A stretch of DNA of 64,000 nt from Blochmannia endosymbiont of Camponotus (Colobopsis) obliquus (GCF_000973545.1 NZ_CP010049.1:496001-560000); one strand, 5' to 3'; shown: positions 23,448 to 34,786, counted from the first letter of the stretch. Notes: generated by a model not told the origin, from the letters alone. Made by a program: numbers and translations.

Positions 23448-25295
23448 ATGCAGAAATTTTGGAAAATTGTTTATGTTGTATTCGCACAATGTTGGAATAT
23501 ATTGAAAATTATTAGAGAATTTATAATGAATTTAATTCTATTATTAATAATCATATCAATAATAGGGTTATACTTATTTGTTCATCGTACTAATACAATA
23601 TCAAATTCAATAAAAAATGCAGCATTAATTGTAGATATAACAGGTACTATTGTAGATAAAGTGACAATTAATAATAAACTTAGTCGATTAAGCAAAGAAC
23701 TAATAAACACACCTAAAAACAAATTACAAGAAAATTCATTGTTTGATTTCATCGCCCTACTACGCCAAGCAAAAAATGATCCTAATATTACAGGGTTAAT
23801 ATTATCTCTAAAAAATTTCACAGGAACAGATCAACCATCTTTACAATATATTGGAAAAGTATTGAATGAATTTCGTGATACAGGAAAAATAATTTATGCT
23901 ATAAGTGATCATTACAGTCAAGCACAATATTTTCTTGCCAGTTATGCTAACAAAATTTATCTTGCGCCTCATGGTGCAATAGATATACATGGCATTTCCA
24001 CTAATAATTTCTATTACAAATCACTACTTGATAAACTTAAAATTAATACTTACATTTTCCGTATTGGTACCTATAAATCCGCAGTAGAACCTTTTTTAAG
24101 AGATAATATGTCTGATGAAGCAAAATATATGGAGAAATATTGGATAGAAAAATTATGGCAAAATTACCTAAATATCATAGCAACTAATCGGCAAATTACA
24201 AAACAACAATTATTTCCAAACATAAAAATACTGCTAAATGATTTACAAAATCTGCACGGAGATACAGCCCAATATGCATTAAAAAATAAATTAATCGATG
24301 AAATAATATCTAAATCAATGTTTGAAAAAATAATGATTAAAAAATTTGGTTTAAACAAAAAAAATAATTCATTCAATTCTATTAGTATCTATGATTATCA
24401 ACTACTACCAACAAAAGAAATAAAAAACAAAATTGCAGTAATTTTCGTCAATGGCACTGTGATAGATGGATCAGATGCACCAGGAATGGTAAGTAGTGAT
24501 ACTATCATCAGTTATATTCGTGATGCACGAATTAATGACGACATTAAAGCTATTATCTTTAGAATTAATAGTCCAGGAGGCAGTGTTAATGCCGCTGAAG
24601 CAATTAGCTCAGAACTATTACTGACAAAAAAAACTGGTAAACCCATAATAGTATCTATGGGAGGTATGGCAGCATCAGGTGGCTACTGGATATCAACACC
24701 AGCAAGCACTATCATTGCTCATGACAATACATTAACTGGTTCTATTGGTATATTTGGCATTATTAACACATTTGAAAAATCTCTTGACAGTATTGGCATT
24801 CATACTGATGGCGTATCTACTTCTCCCTTGGCTAATATATCCATTAGTAAAGAACTACCACATGAATACATAAAAATGATGCACATTTATATAAAAAAAG
24901 GTTATGAAAATTTCATACATACTATAGCTAATTTTCGTAATAAATCTCCACAAGAAATTGATCAAATTGCTCAAGGTAGAATTTGGATTGGCACTGATGC
25001 TTTACAAAAAGGATTAATAGATAACTTAGGTGATTTTGATGATGCCGTAAATAAAGCAATTGAACTAGCTAATATTAAAGAGTATCAATTGACTTGGTAT
25101 TTAGAAGAAGTAAACTTAATCGATATGTTATTAACACAAATCAACGGATTATGTAACAAAACAATATCATCTGCTTTAAAATTTAATAATATAATTGATA
25201 AAAATCAATTAATCTATCAACTAATTGATTTTAAAATTAAAGAAAATGATCCACACAACTGTTATGCAATTACTTTATCCTCCTATTGTATATAG
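23448..25295 (+). CDS. sppA: Signal peptide peptidase A (protease IV)
   Basis: Membrane-anchored serine protease that digests cleaved signal peptides. 615 aa against 618 in E. coli. One N-terminal membrane helix lies at residues about 26-45. The Ser/Lys dyad is visible at nearly the E. coli positions: Lys210 in RIGTYKSAVEPF and Ser410 in SMGGMAASGGYW. The two repeated S49 domains are both present (LQENSLFDF and NFTGTDQPSLQYIGK in the first; FRINSPGGSVNAAEAI and TLTGSIGIFG in the second). GAGGAT lies just upstream of the ATG. Keeping a full-length SppA suggests active Sec-dependent export. Confidence 0.96.
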   Translation: MQKFWKIVYVVFAQCWNILKIIREFIMNLILLLIIISIIGLYLFVHRTNTISNSIKNAALIVDITGTIVDKVTINNKLSRLSKELINTPKNKLQENSLFDFIALLRQAKNDPNITGLILSLKNFTGTDQPSLQYIGKVLNEFRDTGKIIYAISDHYSQAQYFLASYANKIYLAPHGAIDIHGISTNNFYYKSLLDKLKINTYIFRIGTYKSAVEPFLRDNMSDEAKYMEKYWIEKLWQNYLNIIATNRQITKQQLFPNIKILLNDLQNLHGDTAQYALKNKLIDEIISKSMFEKIMIKKFGLNKKNNSFNSISIYDYQLLPTKEIKNKIAVIFVNGTVIDGSDAPGMVSSDTIISYIRDARINDDIKAIIFRINSPGGSVNAAEAISSELLLTKKTGKPIIVSMGGMAASGGYWISTPASTIIAHDNTLTGSIGIFGIINTFEKSLDSIGIHTDGVSTSPLANISISKELPHEYIKMMHIYIKKGYENFIHTIANFRNKSPQEIDQIAQGRIWIGTDALQKGLIDNLGDFDDAVNKAIELANIKEYQLTWYLEEVNLIDMLLTQINGLCNKTISSALKFNNIIDKNQLIYQLIDFKIKENDPHNCYAITLSSYCI

Positions 25296-25867
25296 TAACG
25301 CATGAAAAATTATTTTATTAAAAATAATACACACAAAATATTCAGTTAACATCAAATTGTCAACATACAATTTATTCATGATCTATTACAACATAAAACC
25401 AATATAAATCACAATCAACAAAATACTAATAAAATACTAACAATAATTAAATATATACATTATACCATTAAACATAGAATCACGACACAACAAAGCATAT
25501 ATACAATCACTATATATTACATAAAATAAAAATAAAAACAAAATTAAATCAACATATACAATATATATATATATTAAAATTTTTGAGCAACCAACATATC
25601 ATTACCTAATATACGTGCATGTAGACTATCGGTAAACTACTACGATGTACTAACTAAATATATTATTACTGCAAAAAACACTGAAACACAATATAACATA
25701 GCAAACCTTCTAATTTTTTAAAATTTGTTAACATATAAAATATAGTGACTTTATAATAATAAATCATTATAATTTCAAACAACAAACTAATAAAATTTTT
25801 TTACAGTAATATATATATATATTATATATTTGATTTTAACTTTACTAAAAATTATTTAGAGGATATT
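25296..25867. other. AT-rich spacer sppA to gapA with TA repeats
   Basis: About 570 bp. It includes short TA microsatellites near 25561-25575 and 25809-25827. TTAGAGGATATT just upstream of 25868 is the gapA ribosome site. Confidence 0.5.
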
Positions 25868-26866
25868 ATGACTATTAGAATAGGTATTAATGGTTTTGGA
25901 CGAATTGGGCGTGTCGCCTTACGTGCTGCACAAGAACGAGTTAACATGGAAATTGTTGCCATAAACGACTTGTTATCTATAGAACATATAGCTTATTTAC
26001 TAAAATATGACTCGACTCATGGGCAATTTAAAGGATCAGTAACAATAAAAAATAATAGATTAATCATTAACGGCAAAAACGTAAAGTATACAACAGAAAA
26101 AAACCCTATTGCAATACCATGGAAAGAATCAAAAGTCGATGTGGTCATCGAATCTACTGGTATGTTTCTAACAACAGTAGATGCAAATAAACACATAATT
26201 GCTGGAGCTTCAAAAGTAATATTAACAGGACCATCTAAAGATAACACCCCAATGTTCGTAATGGGTGTTAATCACCATAAATACAATGGTGAAAATATAC
26301 TATCAAATGCTTCATGTACTACTAACTGTTTAGCTCCATTAGCAAAAGTAATACACGATAATTTCATTATCCTTGAAGGATTAATGACTACAATACATGC
26401 CGTTACTGCAACACAAAAAACAGTAGATAGTCCAATTCATAAGGATTGGCGTAGCGGAAGAAGTGCATATCAAAACATAATACCAACTTCCACTGGAGCA
26501 GCTGAAGCTGTAAGCAAAGTTATTCCAGAACTATATAATAAATTGACTGGCATTTCCTTTAGAGTACCAATATCAAATGTTTCGGTTGTTGACTTAACTG
26601 TACGTATAAAAACATCATCTTCATATGAAGATATTTGTAATGTAATTAAACATGCTGTTGCACATGAAATGAAAAATATCATGGGATACTCTGACGAAGA
26701 AATAGTATCAAGTGATTTCAATGGTAATAAATTAACATCTATTTTTGATTCTAAATCCAGTATTCTATTAAATAGAAATTTTGTAAAATTAATCTCGTGG
26801 TATGATAATGAAACTGGTTACTCAAATAAAATATTAGATCTAATTGATTACATTACACAAAGATGA
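25868..26866 (+). CDS. gapA: Glyceraldehyde-3-phosphate dehydrogenase
   Basis: Glycolytic enzyme making 1,3-bisphosphoglycerate and NADH. 332 aa against 331 in E. coli. The Rossmann start [20 protein letters not shown], the catalytic Cys in [32 protein letters not shown] with the catalytic His, [20 protein letters not shown], and [12 protein letters not shown] are all conserved. A strong ribosome site (AGAGGATATT) precedes the ATG, suggesting good expression. It stands alone. Confidence 0.98.
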   Translation: MTIRIGINGFGRIGRVALRAAQERVNMEIVAINDLLSIEHIAYLLKYDSTHGQFKGSVTIKNNRLIINGKNVKYTTEKNPIAIPWKESKVDVVIESTGMFLTTVDANKHIIAGASKVILTGPSKDNTPMFVMGVNHHKYNGENILSNASCTTNCLAPLAKVIHDNFIILEGLMTTIHAVTATQKTVDSPIHKDWRSGRSAYQNIIPTSTGAAEAVSKVIPELYNKLTGISFRVPISNVSVVDLTVRIKTSSSYEDICNVIKHAVAHEMKNIMGYSDEEIVSSDFNGNKLTSIFDSKSSILLNRNFVKLISWYDNETGYSNKILDLIDYITQR

Positions 26867-27729
26867 TTTGTACAATTACAACAATTAATATATTTAAAAT
26901 ATAAATTTAATTAAATAAATTAATGTTATTACCATAATATTATAAGGAACTTGTTGAAAAATTACACACTTCCAAGTGTCTATCAAAAAAACTATAACAT
27001 ATATTGCAATATTATCATAATAATAACATATTTTATATAAAAACAACGTTACGTCATTAATAATTAATGACTAAATAACAAAAGTAAAGTAAAATTTTTT
27101 TCTTATAATTATGAAATAGTCTTCATAACAATAACAAATTCCAAAAATAACAGAATAATATGTTCTCATACGTTAAACTACATAGATATTATATACTAAA
27201 CAAACACTTTGTATAAAAATTAAAAATACTTAACAATAAAGTAATAAATATCAATCAAATTCTAAAAATTTTAATTTTTATTAAATATTATAATAAATAA
27301 CATGATTAATCCTGTATAATCTACATTTTGTAACTTTACTTATCAAAAAAACAACAAATGACAATTTTATTATTTAAATTTAAAATATTTTAACATGTTG
27401 ATTTAAATTAATTTATCAAATACTTATCGAATTATTTATATATGTAAATAATACTAATATAGTGTAGGCCTATTAATAATTAAAATTGTTAAACAACAAT
27501 ATTATTATATAATACACAAACAAACATAAACACATAATATACATATTATGTATTTTCATTACTGCAATATAACTCATGTATATATATCATATATCTACAC
27601 GTTTTAAAAAAATAAATAAACACATATAAATACTCTGCTTAACGAACATATTTAATTAATAGTTATTTTATATTTAAACTATCATTATAATAATGTTTAT
27701 ATTCTTTGACAATATTTATAGGTCAACGC
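26867..27729. other. AT-rich spacer gapA to dsbB
   Basis: About 860 bp with no readable gene or strong hairpin. TTGACA at 27706-27711, 19 bases before the dsbB start, is too close to be a normal -35 box for that start. Confidence 0.5.
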
Positions 27730-28242
27730 ATGTTAAATTCTTTAAACGCTTACTTTAAAACTCGTCACGCATGGTTATTACTGATAATAAGCGCATCTAC
27801 TTTAGAAATAATAGCATTAATCTTGCAGCACTGTATGTTATTCGATCCTTGCGTATTATGTATATATCAACGTTGTACTTTATATGGCATCATTGCTGCT
27901 GGATTAATTGGAGCAATTGCTCCCAATACACCGCTAAGATTTATAGGAATATTTATATGGTTATATAATGCGAGTCAAGGTTTATTATTAGCAAAAAAAC
28001 ATATAGATATACAATCAAATACTTCTCCTTTTGTGACATGTGACTTTTTTGTAGATTTTCCATCCTGGTTACCACTAGATAAATGGCTACCCGCAATCTT
28101 TAGTGCAAGCGGAGATTGTACAGAACATAAATGGTTTTTTTTATCACTAGAAATGTCGCAATGGATGTTAATTATTTTTGGAATATATTTAATTGCATGT
28201 ATATTCGTTTTAATAGCACAATTTTTCAAAACAAAATCATAA
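27730..28242 (+). CDS. dsbB: Disulfide bond formation protein B
   Basis: Inner-membrane protein that reoxidises DsbA and passes electrons to quinones. The ATG at 27730 gives 170 aa, and the four essential cysteines fall at the E. coli positions: Cys41 and Cys44 in DPCVLCIYQRC, and Cys104 and Cys130 in FVTCDFF and ASGDC. This supports the start over a TTG eight codons upstream. Four membrane helices are visible (about 14-34, 48-66, 70-88, 143-162). FPSWLPLDKWLP is the family periplasmic loop. It implies disulfide formation in the periplasm; dsbA is not in the window. Confidence 0.95.
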   Translation: MLNSLNAYFKTRHAWLLLIISASTLEIIALILQHCMLFDPCVLCIYQRCTLYGIIAAGLIGAIAPNTPLRFIGIFIWLYNASQGLLLAKKHIDIQSNTSPFVTCDFFVDFPSWLPLDKWLPAIFSASGDCTEHKWFFLSLEMSQWMLIIFGIYLIACIFVLIAQFFKTKS

Positions 28243-28739
28243 TATACTGTATTTAAACAAATAGAATTAAACATATACTTACAATTTACTAACTTACTTA
28301 CTACAACGAATATATATCAAGAAATTTAATATTAATTAATTAACACAATATTAAAATATAAACATAAACAAAAATACATTTTATATTTAGTAATATGCAT
28401 TTTTTAAAAAACAAATGATAAACAATTTCATATAAATAAATAATATGATATTTTAACAATTATATAAACATTAAGATACGAGAATTTTTATAATACATTT
28501 TATTCTACATTACAAAAATGTATATAAAAATTGATAAAATCAAAAAAATTAATATCTATATATTAATACAAAGAATTATTTAATTTATTCAATTTTTCTG
28601 ATAATATTTTTTATATAGAAATAAACTATTAATTTTCAAATTTACTATTAAATAACAATTATATAAACAACTTAATAAAATAAATAACCCCTCTTGCATA
28701 AAGAAAAACACAACCTTTAAACACAAACAAATTAATAAA
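28243..28739. other. AT-rich spacer dsbB to minC
   Basis: About 500 bp with no readable gene. It presumably carries the min operon promoter, which I cannot single out. Confidence 0.45.
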
Positions 28740-29423
28740 ATGTCTATTAAATTCAAATTTGGTAATTTTAATTTATCCATAATTTATATTCATGATATAT
28801 CATCCGAAGAAATATATAAAAAAATACAAAAAAAAATTAAACAATCACCTAACTTTTTTAACAATGTTCCTATTGTTATTAGCGTTAAAACAATTGTTCA
28901 TCCAAACCATTGGACACAAATATATAAAGCGATATTAGATACTGGATTATGCATCATAGGTGTATGTCATTGTAGAAATAATATATTAAGAAACATTATT
29001 CTCAAAAGTGGCGTGCCCATTCTTAATGAAGAAATAATAAAGACAAAATACTCAAAACACGCAATACCAAATATACAAAAAAATAATATAAAAAAAACAA
29101 AAATAATAAATATACCAATAAGATCCGGACAACAAATATATGCACGTAATAGTGACTTAATTATTACACATAACATAAATAATGGAGCCGAAATTATTTC
29201 TGACGGTAATATTCATATTTATGGTACAATGAATGGAGGGCGCGTTATAGCTGGAGCATCAGGTGATGAAACATGTCAAATTTTTTGTACTCATTTCTTG
29301 CCGGAAGTTATATCTATTAGTGGTAAATATTTGTTACATGAGCAGTTACCAACAAAATTCTTAAATAAATCCGTAAAAATACGTTTACAAGATAAAATAC
29401 TTATAATTCAAAATTTATTTTAG
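28740..29423 (+). CDS. minC: Septum-site inhibitor MinC
   Basis: Blocks FtsZ ring assembly away from midcell when bound to MinD. 227 aa against 231 in E. coli. The N-terminal FtsZ-inhibiting domain (IKFKFGNFNLSIIYIHD) is joined by a lysine/asparagine-rich linker to a well-conserved C-terminal beta-helix: PIRSGQQIYARNSDLIITHN, GAEIISDGNIHIYGTMNGGR, VIAGASGDETCQIFCTHF. The RSGQ motif that binds MinD is present. First gene of minCDE, 25 bp before minD. A run of nine A's lies in the linker-side codons but the frame is open. Confidence 0.95.
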   Translation: MSIKFKFGNFNLSIIYIHDISSEEIYKKIQKKIKQSPNFFNNVPIVISVKTIVHPNHWTQIYKAILDTGLCIIGVCHCRNNILRNIILKSGVPILNEEIIKTKYSKHAIPNIQKNNIKKTKIINIPIRSGQQIYARNSDLIITHNINNGAEIISDGNIHIYGTMNGGRVIAGASGDETCQIFCTHFLPEVISISGKYLLHEQLPTKFLNKSVKIRLQDKILIIQNLF

Positions 29424-29448
29424 ACACAAAAAAAGGAAATATATTTTT

Positions 29449-30261
29449 ATGACTCGTATAATTGTCATCACTTCAGGAAAAGGAGGAGTTGGAAAAACAA
29501 CATCAAGCGCAGCTATTGCTACAGGATTAGCTTGTAAAGGCAAAAAAACTGTAGTAATTGATTTTGACATAGGACTGCGTAATTTAGATTTAATTATGGG
29601 ATGTGAAAGAAGAGTAGTGTATGATTTTATCAATGTAATTCAAAATGAAGTAAAATTAAATCAAGCTTTAATTAAAGATAAACACACCGAGCTTCTATAC
29701 ATTCTACCCGCATCACAAACACGAGATAAAGATGCATTAACACGAAATGGAGTGGAAAAAGTACTCAATAATCTTAACAATATGCATTTCGAATTTATGA
29801 TATGTGATTCACCTGCAGGAATAGAAACTGGTGCTTTAATGGCGTTATATTTTGCTGACGAAGCGATCATTACTACAAACCCTGAAATCTCATCTGTACA
29901 TGATTCAGATCGGATTCTTGGCATCTTATCTTCTAAATCTAAACACGCTGAAAATAACACTGGAAAAATAAAAGAACATCTTTTATTAACTCGTTATAAT
30001 CCAAAAAGAGTTAGTTGTGGTGACATGTTAAGCATAGAAGATGTAGTCGAGATTTTACAAATTCCCATAATTGGAGTGATACCTGAAGACAAATCAGTAT
30101 TAAGATCATCTAATCAAGGTATTCCAATAATTCTAAATAAAAAATCTAAAGCTGGTCAAGCTTATTCAGACATGGTCGATCGTTTATTAGGAGAGTTTCG
30201 TCCTTTACGATTTATTCAAAACGATAAAAAAAACTTTATAAGACGTTTTTTAGGTAGATAA
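29449..30261 (+). CDS. minD: Septum-site ATPase MinD
   Basis: Membrane-cycling ATPase that recruits MinC and oscillates with MinE. 270 aa, the E. coli length. The deviant Walker A motif SGKGGVGKTTSSAA has Lys11 and Lys16. VIDFDIGLRNLDLIMG and MICDSPAGIETGA (Walker B region) follow. The amphipathic membrane-targeting tail FIRRFLGR closes the protein. The AGGAAA ribosome site is 9 bases before the ATG. It lies between minC and minE with 4 bases to the latter. Confidence 0.98.
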   Translation: MTRIIVITSGKGGVGKTTSSAAIATGLACKGKKTVVIDFDIGLRNLDLIMGCERRVVYDFINVIQNEVKLNQALIKDKHTELLYILPASQTRDKDALTRNGVEKVLNNLNNMHFEFMICDSPAGIETGALMALYFADEAIITTNPEISSVHDSDRILGILSSKSKHAENNTGKIKEHLLLTRYNPKRVSCGDMLSIEDVVEILQIPIIGVIPEDKSVLRSSNQGIPIILNKKSKAGQAYSDMVDRLLGEFRPLRFIQNDKKNFIRRFLGR

Positions 30262-30265
30262 AAAT

Positions 30266-30580
30266 ATGCTTTCTCTCAATTTTTGGATTTGTCGAAAAAA
30301 ACACTCAGCCAATGTTGCAAAAAAAAGACTGCAAAATATTCTTAACAAAAGCAAAAAAGAAAAAAACAACAACAAATCACCTTTATGTTATTCGTCTCAA
30401 TTTAAAAATGATTTAACCAAAATTGTCTGTCAATATATGAAAAAAAATATAAAAATTATTTCTATACAACTTCAAAAAACAAAAAATAATCCCGACATAT
30501 CAGAATTAAAAATTATTTTCACTAAAAATATCAAACAAAATTTCAAAAAAAATTCAATACTCACAAATTTTGATAATTAA
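30266..30580 (+). CDS. minE: Cell division topological specificity factor MinE
   Basis: Stimulates MinD ATPase and drives its oscillation. 104 aa; E. coli has 88. MLSLNFWICRKKHSANVAKKRLQNIL aligns with the E. coli start [23 protein letters not shown], including the membrane-binding and MinD-contact helix. The topological-specificity domain (FKNDLTKIVCQYMKKN and SELKIIFTKNI) is recognisable but divergent. The last 16 or so residues (FKKNSILTNFDN and neighbours) are extra compared with E. coli. It is the least conserved of the three min genes. Confidence 0.9.
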   Translation: MLSLNFWICRKKHSANVAKKRLQNILNKSKKEKNNNKSPLCYSSQFKNDLTKIVCQYMKKNIKIISIQLQKTKNNPDISELKIIFTKNIKQNFKKNSILTNFDN

Positions 30581-30697
30581 ATAAGTTAAACCAATGATTT
30601 AATATAATAAATAATTAAAATACTTATCTAAATAAGTTATGACCATAAAATATGATTCATGAAAGCTATAAATAATAAACAAAACTACATGCTCATT

Positions 30698-31354
30698 TTA
30701 TAAATAAATAGGTCGTACCTCATCAGACTTGCATAACATACCATCATCCCATTTTTGTAAAGCCAACGGTATCATATCCCTAGCTATTGGATACAATATT
30801 TCATCTAAATATATATATGAACTATTTGAAGAAAATAACATTGAATAATTTTTCCAACCATCACCGACAAAAACACCTTCCTTTTTCAATTTGAACAAAA
30901 TATCATTAATTTCTGCAATTGAAATTAACATTTCAGTATTACTACCCAACCATCTACCATTACTTTTACGTCTATAATAAGAAAAATAGAGTTTATCTGT
31001 ACAAGCATAAATGGCAGTAAAAACTTGATTAACACCAAATCTTCTCCAAGCTCCTTGAGCTAATGTTGCTAAAGTAGAAATTCCTATCAATGGCAAATTA
31101 AAACCTAACGATAAACCTTGCGCTACTCCTATCCCAATACGTGTACCAACAAAACTACCTGGACCCTGAAGAAACACTAAAACATCAATTTTTTTTAATG
31201 TTATACCCGCTTGAGTTAATATACGATGAATCATTAATAATATTTTTTGAGCATGCCCACATGGGAATATTACAGATTTTTCTATAATATCATTACTCAC
31301 CATTAATGCTACGGAACACATTGCAGTAGAAGTACTAAACGCTAATATTTTAAT
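30698..31354 (-). CDS. tsaB: tRNA t6A modification protein TsaB, with apparent ATT start
   Basis: Partner of TsaD in the complex that makes threonylcarbamoyladenosine (t6A37) in tRNAs. An ATG-started frame begins only at 31321 (MCSVALMV), but codons upstream continue the family sequence as IKILAFSTSTA before MCSVAL, matching E. coli MRILAIDTATEACSVAL. The first of these codons is ATT at 31354, 6 bases after a strong AAGGAAAG ribosome site, exactly where the ATG should be. GPGSFVGTRIGIGVAQGLSLG, PLIGISTLATLAQGAWR and DMIPLA are conserved. The C-terminus is about 10-15 residues shorter than E. coli. The ATT may be a weak start or a lesion. Confidence 0.88.
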   Translation of the reverse strand: MKILAFSTSTAMCSVALMVSNDIIEKSVIFPCGHAQKILLMIHRILTQAGITLKKIDVLVFLQGPGSFVGTRIGIGVAQGLSLGFNLPLIGISTLATLAQGAWRRFGVNQVFTAIYACTDKLYFSYYRRKSNGRWLGSNTEMLISIAEINDILFKLKKEGVFVGDGWKNYSMLFSSNSSYIYLDEILYPIARDMIPLALQKWDDGMLCKSDEVRPIYL

Positions 31355-31360
31355 AAATAT

Positions 31361-31368
31361 CTTTCCTT
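31361..31368 (-). promoter_or_regulatory. Ribosome binding site of tsaB (AAGGAAAG)
   Basis: On the minus strand AAGGAAAG ends 6 bases before the ATT codon at 31354. It supports translation starting at that codon rather than at the internal ATG 33 bases downstream. Confidence 0.65.
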
Positions 31369-31628
31369 ATAAGTATTAAAAAATCTAAATTTAAAACATA
31401 AAATATAACAAATTTGTGTAAAATTTAAAAATCATAATATATTAACATAATCAAACACACAACAATATAAAAACATACCTCAACCAAATAAAATATATAC
31501 ATATAAACAATATAAAATTTTTTAAAAAAAATAAAAATTTATAATTAATCATTGAACAATACAACACATTTATATTATCATGTAATTTTATTAAAATGAT
31601 TATAAATAAATAAAAACAAAAACATTTT

Positions 31629-32996
31629 ATGCATCCATATATAATAAATATACCTTATAGACATAATTTTATATTGGACCTATTTGCATCAATAGCCCAT
31701 AAACCATGGTCTATGTTGCTTCATTCCGGACATAGTGATCATCCAGATAGTCGTTTTGATATACTAGTTACTTCTCCTCATGTAACCATAACAAGTAAAA
31801 ACGGCATTACTAGAATTAAACATAAAAATAAATATCAAATAAACAGTAATCATGACCCATTTAAAATATTACAGCAGCAAATAAATTATGCTAATATTAA
31901 AACTAAAGAAAACGATAACCTGCCATTTCAGGGAGGTTTAATAGGTGTATTTGGTTATGATCTAATTAGATATTTGAAAAAATTACCTACAATAGCTAAA
32001 CGAGACCTAAATTTACCTGATATGGCTATAGGATTATATCGCTGGACTATTATAACTGACCATCATTTATATGTAACAACATTAATAAGCCATGACAATC
32101 CTAAAAAAATCTTATCTTGGATAAATCAAAACAAAATATTTACTAAAAATCAAAAATTTTGTCTAAAAAGTCCATGGCTTACTAACATGAATCCCATAAA
32201 ATACAAAAAAAAATTTAAAACAATACAAAAATATTTACAAAATGGAGACTGTTATCAAATTTGTCTAGCTCAACGCTTTTGTGCATCTTATACAGGAAAC
32301 GAATGGATAGCCTTTCGTCATTTATTAAATCAAAACCGCTCACCATTTTCAGCTTTTATTCGTTTAACACATCATACTATATCATGTTTATCTCCAGAAC
32401 GTTTTATACGTCTAAAAGGTACAAAAATAGACACTAAACCAATTAAAGGAACTATATCTAGAAATAAAAATATTAACATTGACCAAAAACAATTAATACG
32501 TCTAATAACATCACAAAAAGACAAATCAGAAAATTTAATGATTGTTGATTTATTACGCAACGATATTGGGCAAATAGCAATACCAGGTAGTGTACGAGTA
32601 CCTAAGTTATTTACAATAGAAAGCTTTCCTGCAGTACATCATATGGTTAGTACTATTACAGGAATCCTTCCCAATAACCTATTCGCATCTGACATATTAC
32701 GAGCGTGTTTTCCCGGAGGATCTATTACTGGTGCACCAAAAATAAGTGCAATGAGAATCATTGACATGTTAGAACCGCATCGTCGTAATGTTTGGTGTGG
32801 CAGTATTGCTTATTTAAGTTGTTGTGGAAATATGGATTCTAATATCCTCATTAGAAGTTTAATTACCGAAAAACAAAAAATATTTTGTTCAGTAGGATCT
32901 GCTATCGTTATAGACAGCGATGAACATTTAGAATATCAAGAAATGTTAGACAAAGTTTCCACTATAATTTTTCCGTTAAAATATCCCATTTATTAA
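31629..32996 (+). CDS. pabB: Aminodeoxychorismate synthase component I
   Basis: Converts chorismate to aminodeoxychorismate for p-aminobenzoate and folate. 455 aa against 453 in E. coli. MLLHSGHSDHPDSRFDI and LPFQGGLIGVFGYDLIR are PabB-specific and exclude TrpE. The catalytic lysine lies in DTKPIKGTISR (PIKGT rather than the PIAGT of TrpE). NLMIVDLLRNDIGQIA, FPAVHHMVSTI, CFPGGSITGAPKISAMRII and WCGSIAYLS complete the fold. A nine-A tract occurs in KYKKKFKTI. It is divergent from tsaB. Its amidotransferase partner (PabA, or possibly TrpG) is not adjacent. Confidence 0.97.
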   Translation: MHPYIINIPYRHNFILDLFASIAHKPWSMLLHSGHSDHPDSRFDILVTSPHVTITSKNGITRIKHKNKYQINSNHDPFKILQQQINYANIKTKENDNLPFQGGLIGVFGYDLIRYLKKLPTIAKRDLNLPDMAIGLYRWTIITDHHLYVTTLISHDNPKKILSWINQNKIFTKNQKFCLKSPWLTNMNPIKYKKKFKTIQKYLQNGDCYQICLAQRFCASYTGNEWIAFRHLLNQNRSPFSAFIRLTHHTISCLSPERFIRLKGTKIDTKPIKGTISRNKNINIDQKQLIRLITSQKDKSENLMIVDLLRNDIGQIAIPGSVRVPKLFTIESFPAVHHMVSTITGILPNNLFASDILRACFPGGSITGAPKISAMRIIDMLEPHRRNVWCGSIAYLSCCGNMDSNILIRSLITEKQKIFCSVGSAIVIDSDEHLEYQEMLDKVSTIIFPLKYPIY

Positions 32997-33241
32997 AATA
33001 GTTTATTACAATTATTAAAAATTAATTTTATTAATTTAAAAAAATAAAAAATAAAATATTAACAAGTAATTACTATTAAACGTAATACAATTTTATTAAT
33101 CTCATAATCTCATTAAAATTAAAAATAAATCTTCCTATAAACTACATATATAAAACTGTACATTCATTCTATTGTAGCATTAAAAACATAATTATAAAAT
33201 ATAATCATAAAAAATCACATATTAATTCATTTATTTCTACA

Positions 33242-34786
33242 TCAAGATCTTGATCTTATATATTTAATAGCAACCAACTCAATACGATATTCTACCATTT
33301 TTAAAACAGTAAATTGCCATTCATTAATAATTAATACATCACCTTCCATTGGAATATGATCACATTGAGATAATAGTAAACCAGCCAAAGATACAATGTT
33401 GTCCCATTCACGCACTAAATCTTGAGTATTTAACGCCTGCTGTAATGCATGAAGATCTGTAGTACCTTTAGCTATCCATCCATCCTGTGTCACTTCTATT
33501 TCCGGTGTTTCATCTTCATCAGGAAATTCACCTGCTATAGCTTCTAATACATCTAAAGGAGTTATTAAACCTTGAATAATACCAAATTCATTAGAAACCA
33601 GAACCATACTACCCTTTGCACGACGTAATTCTTCTAATAAATTTAACACATCCAAAGTGTCTGGAACTACAATTGCTGAATTTTCTGATGCATAAGTTTT
33701 AACTTGTTCACCATTAGCTACTGCAGCTATTAAATCTTTAGCGCGCACTACACCGATTAATTGGTCTAATTCACCATTACATACAGGAAACATATTATGA
33801 GGAGTATCAATTAAAATAGTACGTAATTCTTCTATAGGACGTTGGCAATCTAACCAAGAAATTTTATTGCGTGGAGTCATTATACTACGTAAAGGACGAG
33901 CAGCCAAAGATAAAACTCCAGTTATCATATGACGTTCTTCCTCAGCAAAATATTCCGTGTGCAACGGAATAATCGGCTCTACTATATTAGAATCTGATTT
34001 AATTTCTTCACCTCCCATTAATCTCATTATAGCTTCAGCAGTACGTTCACGCATAGGTTTAGCATATTGACTTTTAATGAAATTAAAATAGGCTATTTGA
34101 TTAAATAATTCAATTAAAATTGAGAATCCAATAGCAGTATATAAATAACCTTTAGGAATATAAAAACCAATACCTTCAGCAATTAAACTTAAACCTATCA
34201 TTAATAAAAAACTCAAACAAAGTACTACTACCGTTTTATGTTTTTTTATAAAAACAATTAATGTACGAGAAGCTACTAACATAATAAATGTAGCAATAAT
34301 CACTGCCAAGATCATTATTAATAAATGGTCTACCATACCTATAGCAGTTATTATTGCATCAAGAGAAAACACAGCATCAAAAATTACAATTTGAACTACA
34401 ACTATCCATACACTAGCATGACCAGAACTACTATTATTATCATGAGGTTTATTTTCCAATCGTTCATGCAATTCAACTGTTGCTTTAAACAAAAGAAATA
34501 CACCACCAAATAACAAAATCAGATCTTTACCAGATAAAACCAATGAGAAAAAATTAAATAATGGCCATGTAAAAGTTACAAACCAAGAAATTAATGATAA
34601 TAAAGCAAGACGCATAACTAATGCTAAAATTAAACCAATTATTAATGCACGATCACGTTGTTGTTTGTAAGGAAGTTTATCAACTAAAATAGCAATAAAA
34701 ACCAAATTATCTACACCTAAAACAATCTCCAATATTATTAAAGTTAATAACCCTATCCACACTGAAATATCCATAAAAATTTCCAT
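33242..34786 (-). CDS. yoaE: TerC-family membrane protein with CBS and CorC domains (YoaE)
   Basis: Inner-membrane protein of the TerC family; its substrate is not established, and metal transport is suggested for relatives. I chose the ATG at 34786 ([16 protein letters not shown]), because GGAG lies 6 bases upstream and the length (514 aa) then fits E. coli YoaE (518). Residues about 1-235 hold seven or so membrane helices with [17 protein letters not shown] and [15 protein letters not shown], the acidic TerC motifs. Residues about 290-430 hold paired CBS domains ([45 protein letters not shown]). A CorC/HlyC domain ends the protein. Divergent from manXYZ, as in E. coli. Confidence 0.94.
   Translation of the reverse strand: MEIFMDISVWIGLLTLIILEIVLGVDNLVFIAILVDKLPYKQQRDRALIIGLILALVMRLALLSLISWFVTFTWPLFNFFSLVLSGKDLILLFGGVFLLFKATVELHERLENKPHDNNSSSGHASVWIVVVQIVIFDAVFSLDAIITAIGMVDHLLIMILAVIIATFIMLVASRTLIVFIKKHKTVVVLCLSFLLMIGLSLIAEGIGFYIPKGYLYTAIGFSILIELFNQIAYFNFIKSQYAKPMRERTAEAIMRLMGGEEIKSDSNIVEPIIPLHTEYFAEEERHMITGVLSLAARPLRSIMTPRNKISWLDCQRPIEELRTILIDTPHNMFPVCNGELDQLIGVVRAKDLIAAVANGEQVKTYASENSAIVVPDTLDVLNLLEELRRAKGSMVLVSNEFGIIQGLITPLDVLEAIAGEFPDEDETPEIEVTQDGWIAKGTTDLHALQQALNTQDLVREWDNIVSLAGLLLSQCDHIPMEGDVLIINEWQFTVLKMVEYRIELVAIKYIRSRS

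Noticed and set aside
25561-25827. TA microsatellites before gapA as a regulatory switch
   Set aside because: Short TA runs occur all over the AT-rich spacers; nothing sets these apart.
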